A DNA stretch of 64,000 bases from an uncultured Oscillospiraceae bacterium (GCA_910587835.1 CAJUNQ010000043.1:4698-68697), one strand, 5' to 3'. Counted from the stretch's first letter, positions 7,573 through 15,173 are shown. The notes: generated by a model not told the origin, from the sequence alone. Numbers and translations: made by a program.

Positions 7573-9210
7573 TCACCAGTCTCCGCCGGCCAAGCGCTCC
7601 GCCAGCTCCCGGAAGATTTGAGACACCTCGTCTCCGTTTGCCGCCGACTCCTTGAGCACGGTGATGCAGTATCTGGGGCCGCTCTCGTCCTCTACAAACC
7701 CGCAGTACCAGAAGTGGGACAGCTCCTCGCCCCCCTCGTAGGCCCCGGTTTGGGCGGTGCCGGTTTTGATGCCGCAGCGCACCCCTTCTGGCGCGCCGTT
7801 TTTGCCAGTGCCCTGTTTGGCCGCGCCCCGGAGGTAGTCTTGCAGCCGGCGGGCTGTGCTTTGGCTCATGGCCTGGCGGGTCACGTCTGTCACCGGGGTT
7901 TGGGGGATGAGCTGGCCGCTGCTGACCAGGCCCTCGATGAGCTTGGGGGAGCGGTATACCCCGCCGGAGGCAATGGCGTTCATCAGGCCGCACAGCTGCA
8001 CAGGGGTAACGGTCAGGTCTCCCTGGCCAAAGGAGAAGTTTGCCAACGCCCGGGCGTTCTCGAGGGCGCTGCCCTGGGGCAGGCTGCCTGAGGCTGTGAA
8101 CAGGCCCCGGCCGAACTCCTGCCCGGTGCCCAGGCCCAGATTGTAGGCCAGCCCCAGCACCGGCTGGCCCCCCATGGCCCGGGCCGCGCTGATGAAGTAG
8201 CAGTTGCAGGACTGCTCGATGGCAGCGGCCAGGTCTACCCTGCCGTGGGCCTGGCCGTTGTAGCAGTGGAACAGCAGGCCCCCTGCGTTCAGCGCGCCGG
8301 TGCACTCAAAATCCTTCAGCAGAGAGCCGCTTTCCAGCTCCGCCGCCGCTGTGACCAGCTTGAACACCGAGCCGGGGGCATAGGCGCAAAAGGCGCGGTT
8401 CACCAGGGGGGAGTCCTGGCTCTGGGTGGCCTGGCCCAGCTGGCCGGGGTCAAAGTCCGGCAGGCTGACCAGGGCCCGGATTTTGCAGTCGGGCGCCTCG
8501 GTGATGACCACAGCCCCCCGGCCCAGCCGGGCGGAGGCCTGCTCGGCCATCTGCTGCAGCTCCCTGTTCAGGGTGACGGCCACCCCGCCCTGGGCCTCCT
8601 CTAAGGTGTCGGCGGTCACCCGCTGGTCGCCGGCAATCACCCGGCCCATGGCGTCTACATGGTAGTAGACAGAGAGCTCCCCCTGGTACAGGGCCAGGAC
8701 GTCGTTCATGGCCAGCTCCACCCCTGCCGCGCCCTCTCCCTGGCTGTCCAGATAACCCACCACATGGGGGGCGGGCATGTCCTCCTCATACCGCTCCGCC
8801 ACAGAGAACATGTCCACGCAGGGGTGCTCCACCGGCTTGTCCAGGGTAAGGGCAAAGGGCTTGCCGTCCTCCAGGGCCAGGGCAAGGCGGTCCCGGTAGC
8901 GGCCCCCTGTGGCGGTCTCCAGGGCGCCGATGGCCTCGATGGTGGGGGCCACCGCGGCCACCCACTGCTTTTTGCTGCCGGTGAGGGGGCGGAGCATACA
9001 GTCGAAAATCGTGCCCCGGGCCTTGGCCACGTCCAGCCGGTAGACGCTCTGCTGGCCTGCCGCAGCCACATACTCCACGTCGCCGGAGACATGGGCAATG
9101 GAGTGCCCGGCCAGGGCCAGCAGCAGAGTCAGCAGGAAGAAAAGCCCATAGGCCTTGTATTGGACGGCCCGGCTTTTAGGCCTGCTCCTTTTTTTCTTGT
9201 TTTCCCTCAT
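7573..9210 (-). CDS. Penicillin-binding protein transpeptidase (class B type)
   Basis: This 545-residue membrane-anchored protein cross-links peptidoglycan. It has a basic N-terminus, one transmembrane helix (residues 20-40), a dimerisation/pedestal region, and a C-terminal transpeptidase domain with the SxxK nucleophile motif in PGSVFKLVTA (near residue 285), an SCN triad member (near 330) and the KTG triad in GIKTGTAQTG (near 480). The spacing resembles the FtsI/PbpA group. I start at the ATG at 9210 because GGAGG lies nine bases upstream; a GTG three codons earlier overlaps that site. The gene stands alone, divergent from the TauE/SafE genes. Confidence 0.92.
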   Translation of the reverse strand: MRENKKKRSRPKSRAVQYKAYGLFFLLTLLLALAGHSIAHVSGDVEYVAAAGQQSVYRLDVAKARGTIFDCMLRPLTGSKKQWVAAVAPTIEAIGALETATGGRYRDRLALALEDGKPFALTLDKPVEHPCVDMFSVAERYEEDMPAPHVVGYLDSQGEGAAGVELAMNDVLALYQGELSVYYHVDAMGRVIAGDQRVTADTLEEAQGGVAVTLNRELQQMAEQASARLGRGAVVITEAPDCKIRALVSLPDFDPGQLGQATQSQDSPLVNRAFCAYAPGSVFKLVTAAAELESGSLLKDFECTGALNAGGLLFHCYNGQAHGRVDLAAAIEQSCNCYFISAARAMGGQPVLGLAYNLGLGTGQEFGRGLFTASGSLPQGSALENARALANFSFGQGDLTVTPVQLCGLMNAIASGGVYRSPKLIEGLVSSGQLIPQTPVTDVTRQAMSQSTARRLQDYLRGAAKQGTGKNGAPEGVRCGIKTGTAQTGAYEGGEELSHFWYCGFVEDESGPRYCITVLKESAANGDEVSQIFRELAERLAGGDW

Positions 9211-9307
9211 TCCGGCCACCTCCTGAAAAATTTATGATTATTCTGTGATTTTTCCCAAGAGAAATACACATGCTAGGGTCATAAGTTTTTACAGGAGGGG
9301 ACGCTGT

Positions 9308-9670
9308 ATGGAGTTCAGCCGGACAAAGTTTGGAGTGACCGGAGCGTTGGCCGGCTTGGCCAACGGGCTGTTTGGCTCGGGGGGCGGGCTGTTTTTGGTG
9401 CCCCTGCTGGCCGGGTGGGCGGGGCTCCCCCGGCGCAAGGCCTTTGCGGCGTCTGTGGGGGTGATTCTGCCGCTGTCGGCTGTGTCGGCGGCCATTTACT
9501 GGTTCAGGGGAGGCCTGGCTCTTGAGGGGGCCTGGCCCTATCTGGCGGGAGGCTTTGTTGGGGGGCTGGTGTCGGGGAGGATCTTCAAGCGGGTGCCCTT
9601 GGTGTGGCTGCGCAGGGGCTTTGGACTGTTGATTATCTACGGCGGGCTGCGGGCCCTGCTGCTGGGGTGA
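9308..9670 (+). CDS. TauE/SafE-type exporter, N-terminal half protein
   Basis: The product has about 120 residues and four hydrophobic segments, opening with a GLANGLFGSGGGLFLVP glycine-rich signature typical of the TauE/SafE (DUF81) anion exporters. Full-length members have about 250 residues and contain two such halves. The start at 9308 has AGGAGG upstream at normal spacing; an earlier frame start at 9245 does not. A second half-length gene follows ten bases downstream, so a heteromeric exporter is likely. The substrate is unknown, with sulfite, sulfonates or other organic anions typical of the family. Confidence 0.85.
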   Translation: MEFSRTKFGVTGALAGLANGLFGSGGGLFLVPLLAGWAGLPRRKAFAASVGVILPLSAVSAAIYWFRGGLALEGAWPYLAGGFVGGLVSGRIFKRVPLVWLRRGFGLLIIYGGLRALLLG

Positions 9671-9680
9671 GGAGGCTTGT

Positions 9681-10076
9681 ATGGAGGCAATTTCAGGGTT
9701 GGCGGTGGGCTTTTTGACTGGGGTGCTCTCTGGGTTTGGAGTGGGGGGCGGCACCCTTTTGCTGCTGTGGCTGACCATGGCCCAGCACATGGACCAGCTG
9801 CGGGCCGGAGGCCTGAACCTGGTCTACTTTATTTGCTGTGCCGGGCCGGCCCTTTGGGGGCATATCAAAAACGGGCTGGTGGAGGGGCGGGCGGTATTCT
9901 GGTGCGGGGTGGGAGGCGTGCCGGCCTGCGTTGCGGCCTCGCTGCTGGCGGGCGGGCTGGACGCCTCGCTGCTGCGGCGGCTGTTTGGGGCGTTTATTCT
10001 GGTGATTGGGGTCAGGGAGCTGTTTTGTAAAAAGGAGGAGGAGCCGGAACAGGACAAGGAAAAGGCGGGCCGCTGA
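9681..10076 (+). CDS. TauE/SafE-type exporter, C-terminal half protein
   Basis: This 131-residue membrane protein carries the second TauE/SafE repeat, with LSGFGVGGGTLLLLW as the glycine-rich signature and three to four hydrophobic segments, then a charged C-terminal tail rich in Glu and Lys. It begins ten bases after the preceding half-exporter gene and ends inside a terminator stem, so the two form a bicistronic unit. Two short proteins in place of one continuous exporter is uncommon but known in Bacillota. Confidence 0.85.
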   Translation: MEAISGLAVGFLTGVLSGFGVGGGTLLLLWLTMAQHMDQLRAGGLNLVYFICCAGPALWGHIKNGLVEGRAVFWCGVGGVPACVAASLLAGGLDASLLRRLFGAFILVIGVRELFCKKEEEPEQDKEKAGR

Positions 10077-10112
10077 CCTGCGGATTGCGCAAGGCCGGCG
10101 GACCGCCTTTTT
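10060..10112 (+). terminator. Intrinsic terminator of the TauE/SafE pair
   Basis: AAAAGGCGG (10060-10068), which overlaps the last codons of the gene, can pair with CCGCCTTTT (10103-10111) and a T-run follows. The inner region contains further GC pairing. Confidence 0.6.
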
Positions 10113-10143
10113 GTGACTTTGGGCTGCGGGGGGCTTGCGCCCT

Positions 10144-10307
10144 AGAGTCTGTTATAAAACCGGAGAAATGTCGGATTTTTGTCCCAAAACGAGGGCTTTC
10201 AAGGAAAAAACCGCAAGAAAGGCTTGCCGCCTTTCGAGGATGTTTGACGCTGAAAGCACCGTTTTGGGGCAAAATAGACGGCGTTTCGGAGTTTTAAAAC
10301 AGACTCT
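10144..10307 (-). repeat. Structured dispersed repeat, family A, copy 1
   Basis: The 164-bp element is bounded by the inverted arms AGAGTCTGTTATAAAAC and GTTTTAAAACAGACTCT. Inside are a second stem (CCCAAAACG at 10183-10191 with CGTTTTGGG at 10260-10268) and a small hairpin AAAGGC-ttgcc-GCCTTT. Read on the minus strand it aligns end to end with the element at 42734-42896. Two internal blocks (10197-10217 and 10235-10250) are nearly invariant, while the stems differ in a compensating way. Confidence 0.85.
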
Positions 10308-10321
10308 GGGGGCCGCTCTGT

Positions 10322-10864
10322 TTATTTGTCCCGGTAGGCACGGTCTGCGGCCAGGGTGCCGGCCAGGGTGGAGACCCCGTCGAACACAAAGCCCACCCCA
10401 ATAAACACCACCAGGCTCTCCACTGTCTGGAAGGGCCGCAGCACCATGACCGCCCCGAACGCCGCCAGCACCAATGCTGCCGCCAGGGCGGCCCACCACC
10501 TTTGGTAGCCCAGGGCTTTCATATCCAATGCCCGCTTTCCTGCCGACACGCTGTCTACCAGCACATACAGCCCCAGCGCCACGGGGATGATGGACACCAG
10601 CACCTGGGGCGTCACCAGCAGGAAGAGGCCCAGCAGGCCCAGCACCACGCCCAGGAACAGGTCGAAACGCTGGCTGTAGCCGCCGGCCTCTTGAGAGAGC
10701 CGCCGCCAGCTCAGCACCCGGGTGAGCCCATAGCCCAAGGTGACCAGGCCGATGAGCGTGCAGGCCAGCCGCAGGGCTGTGCCGGGGAAGATCATCAGCA
10801 CCACGCCCAAGGCCGCGTAGAGAACAGAGGTGAGCACCAGACTGTTGCGGATACCTTTTAACAT
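10322..10864 (-). CDS. DUF308/HdeD-like membrane protein
   Basis: The 180-residue product has six hydrophobic segments arranged as three helical pairs, which is the DUF308 (HdeD-like) pattern, including a PFQTVESLVVFIGVGFVFDGV region near the C-terminus. Members are poorly characterised integral membrane proteins, some linked to acid stress. I chose the ATG at 10864, which has GAAGGAG upstream, over a GTG three codons earlier. It follows the acetyltransferase gene by 13 bases on the same strand and is likely cotranscribed with it. Confidence 0.8.
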   Translation of the reverse strand: MLKGIRNSLVLTSVLYAALGVVLMIFPGTALRLACTLIGLVTLGYGLTRVLSWRRLSQEAGGYSQRFDLFLGVVLGLLGLFLLVTPQVLVSIIPVALGLYVLVDSVSAGKRALDMKALGYQRWWAALAAALVLAAFGAVMVLRPFQTVESLVVFIGVGFVFDGVSTLAGTLAADRAYRDK

Positions 10865-10877
10865 AGCTGTCACTCCT

Positions 10878-11411
10878 TCAAAGAAATTTTACCATATAGT
10901 ATTCATCGGCGCAGCTGCCATCGGGATACCGGAGAGCCTGGGGCTTGGCGCCCCAGGACTGAAAGCCGAAGCTTTTGTACATGCTCAGGGCCCGGTTGTT
11001 TCCGGCCACCACGTCCAGCTCCACCTGCCGGCAGTTGTGCGCCCGGCACCAGGCAAGGCAGTGCTCCATCATTTTGCCCCCAATGCCCAGGCCCCAATAC
11101 TCTTGCAGCAGGGCAAAGGCCACCCCTGCCCTGTGCCGGAACCGCTGGCCGGCGCTGACCAGCCCTGCCGAGCAGTTCCCCACCAGTTTGCCCTGGTACT
11201 CTGCCACAAACCACTGGTGGTTCGGGTTGCTCTGCATGGCGCGGATCATCTCCGCCTCCTGCTCCACTGTGAAGCTCAGCTCGCCGGGGTTCCGGGCCAG
11301 AAACCGGGTTTGGGTATCCGCCGCGGCGATGATTTGGAGCAGCTCCGCCGCGTCCTCTGGCGCGGGAACCCGGATAGTAACTGTTTTGCCGTTTTTTAGC
11401 GGGTAGTCCAT
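10878..11411 (-). CDS. GNAT-family N-acetyltransferase
   Basis: This 177-residue protein has the GNAT fold order. An N-terminal strand-helix part (TIRVPAPEDAAELLQI) is followed by the central strand VAFALLQEY, the acetyl-CoA-binding loop LGIGGKMMEHCL near residues 105-117, and a C-terminal ELDVVAGNNRALSMYKSFGF motif typical of acetyltransferases that act on small molecules or protein N-termini. The acceptor cannot be deduced. It precedes the DUF308 gene. Confidence 0.88.
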   Translation of the reverse strand: MDYPLKNGKTVTIRVPAPEDAAELLQIIAAADTQTRFLARNPGELSFTVEQEAEMIRAMQSNPNHQWFVAEYQGKLVGNCSAGLVSAGQRFRHRAGVAFALLQEYWGLGIGGKMMEHCLAWCRAHNCRQVELDVVAGNNRALSMYKSFGFQSWGAKPQALRYPDGSCADEYYMVKFL

Positions 11412-11433
11412 GGGTATCGCCTCCCTATGTTAT

Positions 11434-12213
11434 TTATGTATGATGGGCCGGTTGTGCAGAGATGAAGCTGGCCAGCTCCGCTGCCAGGTCAAAATGGGTC
11501 ATATCGTGCTGCGTGCCGGTGAGGCCGTCCCCCTCCGAACGGGGGTCCCACTGGGGGGCGTCCAGCAGGTCGCCGCTGGTGAGGAAGTAATACAGCTCAT
11601 AGCCCCGGAAATCGCACATGGCCTGCAAGGCGGCGCACTCCATTTCCACGGAGACGCACCCCTCGGCCTTGCGCCTCTGAAAGTTCGTTTCTGTTTCCCG
11701 GTAGAAAGCGTCGGTGGTCCAGGTGCCGCCGGTCACATGCGGGATTCCCCGGTCCGCCAGAAACTTCGCCACAACGCCGGCATGGGGAAGGCCGATGTAA
11801 TCCGCCGGGGCCGCGTAATGGTAGGAGGCGCCCTCGTCCCGGTAGGCCCGGTCGGGGACCATTACCTTGCCGTGGGCGATCTCCCTGTCGAGACAGCCCG
11901 CCCCGCCGAACACCACAAACTTTTTCGTATCCACCAGCATGGCCACGCCTTCCAGCAGGCCCACCGCCGCCGGGGCTCCGATCAGCGTTTTATAAAAGGC
12001 AAGTGTGCGCCCCTTGTATTCCAGGGAATAGACGGGCGTGGGCCCGCAGGCGTTTCGCTCCTGGGCAAACTCCCGGCAGGGGTAGCGGTTGAGCACATAC
12101 TGTTCGATTACGTCAGAAAAGGTGACGATGCAGGCGTCGCATTTCAAACGGTCCTCCGCAGGGCGGAGCTGTATGATGGCGGGGGAGTTGGGGTCAAAGG
12201 CGTTGGTTATCAT
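11434..12213 (-). CDS. Nucleoside phosphorylase family protein
   Basis: The 259-residue protein belongs to the purine nucleoside/uridine phosphorylase superfamily, which splits nucleosides or related compounds with phosphate. Visible signatures are FVVFGGAGCLDREIAHGKV for the phosphate/ribose site (near residues 120-138) and VSVEMECAALQAM near residues 200-212, where the Met-Glu pair contacts the ribose. Substrate preference is unknown. I start at the ATG at 12213, which has AAAGGA upstream; the longer frame to 12306 runs through a repeat hairpin and is rejected. The next upstream feature is the repeat at 12247-12337. Confidence 0.85.
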   Translation of the reverse strand: MITNAFDPNSPAIIQLRPAEDRLKCDACIVTFSDVIEQYVLNRYPCREFAQERNACGPTPVYSLEYKGRTLAFYKTLIGAPAAVGLLEGVAMLVDTKKFVVFGGAGCLDREIAHGKVMVPDRAYRDEGASYHYAAPADYIGLPHAGVVAKFLADRGIPHVTGGTWTTDAFYRETETNFQRRKAEGCVSVEMECAALQAMCDFRGYELYYFLTSGDLLDAPQWDPRSEGDGLTGTQHDMTHFDLAAELASFISAQPAHHT

Positions 12214-12246
12214 AACGGCATTCCTTTCGCGTTGGTATATGTTCCA

Positions 12247-12337
12247 GGGAGTGTCCGTTTCGGAGAGCTTTTCGTGTTCCCCCCGCCCGTAGGGCGGGGG
12301 GAACACAGATGATTATCTCTGCGGTTGGGACACTCCC
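12247..12337 (+). repeat. MITE-like element with GGGAGTGTCC terminal inverted repeats, copy 1
   Basis: Perfect 10-bp terminal inverted repeats GGGAGTGTCC and GGACACTCCC enclose a strong hairpin GTTCCCCCCGCCC-gta-GGGCGGGGGGAAC. An inverted, slightly diverged copy lies at 17637-17724. No open reading frame is present, so it would need a transposase supplied elsewhere. Confidence 0.8.
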
Positions 12338-12353
12338 TATGTTCCATGTGTGG

Positions 12354-12382
12354 TTGACACAACATGCCAAAAGGAGTACAAT
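12354..12382 (+). promoter_or_regulatory. Promoter of the 27-residue peptide mRNA
   Basis: TTGACA (12354-12359) and TACAAT (12377-12382) are separated by 17 bases. The predicted transcript starts near 12389 with GGATACCGGCTG, a 12-mer that also begins the opposing RNA. Confidence 0.85.
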
Positions 12383-12438
12383 AAAGCTGGATACCGGCTG
12401 CGGCGGTTAGCAACTCCCTCCGAAAGGAGGTGAGGCGA

Positions 12439-12522
12439 ATGGGGAAAGTAATAGCGCGTATTCTGATTTACATACTTGCAGCGCTATTTTGTGTGTTCGT
12501 TTTGTCCCTAAAAGCGCGTTAA
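12439..12522 (+). CDS. Small hydrophobic peptide, putative type I toxin
   Basis: The frame encodes 27 residues: MGKVIAR, a single hydrophobic helix (ILIYILAALFCVFVLSL) and a basic end KAR. This is the shape of membrane-damaging type I toxins such as Fst or TisB, although I see no clear sequence match. AAAGGAGGTGA lies at ideal spacing before the ATG. The stop codon is embedded in a terminator stem. An antisense RNA with its own consensus promoter converges on it, and both RNAs share their 5' sequence, as in the par/Fst loci. The toxin role is inferred from architecture. Confidence 0.75.
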   Translation: MGKVIARILIYILAALFCVFVLSLKAR

Positions 12523-12550
12523 CCGCCCGGACGCGACCCGAGCGGTTAAC
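12518..12550. terminator. Bidirectional terminator shared by the peptide mRNA and its antisense RNA
   Basis: GTTAACCGC (12518-12526) pairs with GCGGTTAAC (12542-12550). Short T-rich stretches follow on both strands (CTTTTC on plus, CTTTTA on minus). Confidence 0.75.
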
Positions 12551-12608
12551 CTGACTTTTCTGGTTACTATCGAGGGACGCTAACCGTCACACAGCCGGTA
12601 TCCCTTTT
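12518..12608 (-). ncRNA. Putative antisense RNA antitoxin (RNA II-like)
   Basis: A minus-strand promoter at 12615-12643 would start an RNA near 12608. It begins with GGATACCGGCTG and CGGTTAGC, the same elements found at the 5' end of the opposing mRNA, and would end at the shared hairpin 12518-12550. The RNA would therefore be complementary to the mRNA 3' end and also to its 5' repeats, the arrangement known from par/Fst antitoxin RNAs. No ORF is apparent in it. Confidence 0.65.
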
Positions 12609-12614
12609 ATGCTT

Positions 12615-12643
12615 ATTATACTCCCGTCCGGGTCCTTTGTCAA
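12615..12643 (-). promoter_or_regulatory. Promoter of the antisense RNA
   Basis: TTGACA (12638-12643) and TATAAT (12615-12620) stand 17 bases apart on the minus strand, a perfect consensus. This is stronger than the mRNA promoter, as expected for an antitoxin RNA made in excess. Confidence 0.85.
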
Positions 12644-12658
12644 GGTTTGCGGCGGGGG

Positions 12659-14968
12659 TTACTTGTTCTCCCCCCGCAGCTCCACCCGCCGGATTTTGCC
12701 GCTGATGGTTTTGGGCAGGTCCTCCCGGAACTCTACAATGCGGGGGTACTTATAGGGCGCGGTGTGCTTTTTTACATAGTTCTGAATCTCTTTTTTCAGC
12801 TCGTCGCTGGGCGTTGTGCCCCGGGTCAGCACAATGTCGGCCTTGACCACCTGGCCCCGCACCGGGTCTGGGGCGGCGGTGACAGCGCACTCCAGCACAT
12901 AGGGCAGTTCCATGATCACGCTCTCGATCTCAAAGGGGCCGATGCGGTAGCCGGAGGACTTGATCACGTCGTCGGTGCGGCCCACATACCAGAAGTAGCC
13001 GTCCTCATCCCGCCAGGCCGTGTCGCCGGTGTGGTAGAGGCCGTCGTGCCAGGCCTCCTGGGTCTGGCGCGGGTCCTGGTAGTAGCCGGTGAACAGCCCG
13101 CAGGGGACCTTTTTATCGGTGCGGATGACGATTTCTCCGGTTTCGCCCACTGGGGCGGACTTGCCGTTGGGGAGCACCACGTCCACATCATACAGAGGGC
13201 TGGGCACGCCCATGGACCCCACCTTGGGGATGGCGCCCACTGGGTTGTAGATGACGCAGGTGGTCTCGGTTTGACCGAAGCCCTCCATGAGCATCAGGCC
13301 GGTGGCCCGCTTCCACTGCTCGTAGACCTCCGGGTTCAGGGCCTCGCCGGCGGTGGTGGAGTATTCGATGCCGGAGAGGTCGTATTTTGACAGGTCCTCC
13401 TTGATGAAGAACCGGTACATAGTGGGCGGGGCGCAGAAGGTGGTGATGTGGTATTGGGCGAACATGGGCAGAATGTCGTGGGCGTCGAACCGGTCGAAGT
13501 CATAGGTGAAGATGGCGGCCTCGCACATCCACTGGCCATAGTATTTGCCCCACATGGCCTTGCCCCAGCCGGTGTCTGAAATGGTGAAGTGCAGGCCGTC
13601 GGGGTTGACATTGTGCCAGTAGCGGGCAGTGATATAGTGGCCCAGGGCGTACTGGTAGCTGTGCATGGCGATTTTCGGGTAGCCGGTGGTGCCGGAGGTA
13701 AAATACATCAGCATGGGCTCGCTGCCGCAGGGGGAGTCGGGCCTGCGCTCGTACACAGCGGAGTGGGCGGGCAGCTCCTGGTCAAAGTCGTGCCAGCCCA
13801 TGCTTTGGGCCTTGGAGCTGCTGCCCACCAGAATTTTGACCTGCACGCCGGGGCAGGTTTGAGCGGCCCGGTCCGCCTCTTGGGCGGTTTCGCCGTCGGC
13901 AGTGCAGACAATGGCCTTGACCCCTGCGGCTTTGAAGCGGTAGTCGAAGTCGTGCTCCATGAGCTGGTTGGTGGCGGGGATGACCACCGCGCCCATTTTG
14001 TGCAGGGCGGTGATCACATACCAGAACTGGTAGTGGCGCTTGAGCACCACCAGCACCTTGTCTCCCCGGCGGATGCCCAGGGACTCCAGGTAGTTGGCGG
14101 TTTGGCTTGAGAGGCGGCTGATATCGGAGAAGGTAAACCGGCGCTCGCGCTTCTCACGGTCCACATGGAGCATGGCCAGCTTCTCCGGGGTGCGGCGGGC
14201 GATTTCGTCCACCACGTCAAAGGCAAAGTTGAAATTCTCCTGGTTTTTGAACTGGATCTCCTTGAGGATGCCGTTCTCATCCAGAAAGGTGTCGATAAAG
14301 GGGTCGGAGACGCTCTCTCGGGGCTTGCGGGCCAGCTTGCGGTCAATGAGGGTCTGGAATTTGTCCTGCTGGGGAGGCAGGTCCTCTGAGCCCTTCATGA
14401 CCATGGCGTACAGCTGGCAGTCCTGGCCGCCGGTGGCGATCATGCCGTGGGGGGCGCCGGAGTTGTAGTAGATGGAGTCCCCCTCGTAGAGCACCTCGAT
14501 ATGGGAGCCGATTTGGGCCTTCATGGCGCCCTTTATCACAATGTCGAACTCCTGCCCGGCGTGGCTGGCCAGCTTGATGGCCGTGTGCTGCTCGGCCTCG
14601 CTGTAGGGCATGGTGACAAAAAAGGGCTCGGCGGTTTTGTCCTTGAACAGGGGGGCCAGATTGAGGTATTTGAACCCATGCCGCCGGGTAATGGGCAGGC
14701 CGTCCCCATGGCGGACAATGGTGTAGGTGGACAGGGTGGGGCTGACCCCCCGGATCAGGTCCGTGGGGTCCACGCCAAAGCGTTTGGCGCATTTGTAGAT
14801 AAAGGTAAAGCTGAAGTCCTGGCCCCCCTCCTCGCAGCGGCGGTACTCCTCCCGGCTGACGCCGGTGCACCTGGCCATTTCCTCCTCTGAGAGGCCGGTA
14901 ATCTCCCGCATGGTGCGGATGCGCTGGGCCACCTCGGCCAGCTGGGTTTTCAAATCGGTTTTTTCCAT
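12659..14968 (-). CDS. HTH-cupin-acyl-CoA synthetase fusion
   Basis: The 769-residue product joins three domains. Residues 8-70 form an XRE helix-turn-helix (MREITGLSEEEMARCTGVSR). Residues 110-190 form a cupin with EFDIVIKGAMKAQI and YYNSGAPHG. Residues 240-765 are an AMP-forming acyl-CoA synthetase with YFTSGTTGYPKIAMHS (ATP loop), YHTGDTAWRDEDGY, and the C-terminal lysine region KTISGKIRR. The enzyme part would activate a carboxylate to its CoA thioester. I start at the ATG at 14968, preceded by AAGGGGG; the frame to 15196 passes through palindromic repeats. The gene stands alone. The acyl substrate is unknown, and the HTH-cupin part may sense it. Confidence 0.88.
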   Translation of the reverse strand: MEKTDLKTQLAEVAQRIRTMREITGLSEEEMARCTGVSREEYRRCEEGGQDFSFTFIYKCAKRFGVDPTDLIRGVSPTLSTYTIVRHGDGLPITRRHGFKYLNLAPLFKDKTAEPFFVTMPYSEAEQHTAIKLASHAGQEFDIVIKGAMKAQIGSHIEVLYEGDSIYYNSGAPHGMIATGGQDCQLYAMVMKGSEDLPPQQDKFQTLIDRKLARKPRESVSDPFIDTFLDENGILKEIQFKNQENFNFAFDVVDEIARRTPEKLAMLHVDREKRERRFTFSDISRLSSQTANYLESLGIRRGDKVLVVLKRHYQFWYVITALHKMGAVVIPATNQLMEHDFDYRFKAAGVKAIVCTADGETAQEADRAAQTCPGVQVKILVGSSSKAQSMGWHDFDQELPAHSAVYERRPDSPCGSEPMLMYFTSGTTGYPKIAMHSYQYALGHYITARYWHNVNPDGLHFTISDTGWGKAMWGKYYGQWMCEAAIFTYDFDRFDAHDILPMFAQYHITTFCAPPTMYRFFIKEDLSKYDLSGIEYSTTAGEALNPEVYEQWKRATGLMLMEGFGQTETTCVIYNPVGAIPKVGSMGVPSPLYDVDVVLPNGKSAPVGETGEIVIRTDKKVPCGLFTGYYQDPRQTQEAWHDGLYHTGDTAWRDEDGYFWYVGRTDDVIKSSGYRIGPFEIESVIMELPYVLECAVTAAPDPVRGQVVKADIVLTRGTTPSDELKKEIQNYVKKHTAPYKYPRIVEFREDLPKTISGKIRRVELRGENK

Positions 14969-15103
14969 TGGGTCGTCCCCCTTTTGGTATGTATAGTCAC
15001 TAAAATGTAGTATGGACAGCAACACGAAAAATATAGCAGAAGGCCGAAACGCGGGCCGAAAGCATTCCTGACAGCAACACTCAGAAGCGCGAATATGGAG
15101 TCC

Positions 15104-15173
15104 AGAGGGGCTTGCCCCTCTGGCAGGGTCCAGGGGCAGCGCCCCTGGTGGGTCCTTAGGGCGAAGCCCTAAG
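15104..15173. repeat. Three consecutive palindromes upstream of the fusion gene
   Basis: Three perfect hairpins follow one another: AGAGGGGCTTGCCCCTCT (15104-15121), CCAGGGGC-agc-GCCCCTGG (15130-15148) and CTTAGGGC-gaa-GCCCTAAG (15155-15173). Each has a different stem, and none has a T-run. They resemble REP-type intergenic palindromes. Confidence 0.7.

Noticed and set aside
12214..12306. Upstream extension of the nucleoside phosphorylase
   Set aside because: It is translated from the GGGAGTGTCC hairpin element; the ATG at 12213 with AAAGGA fits the family start.
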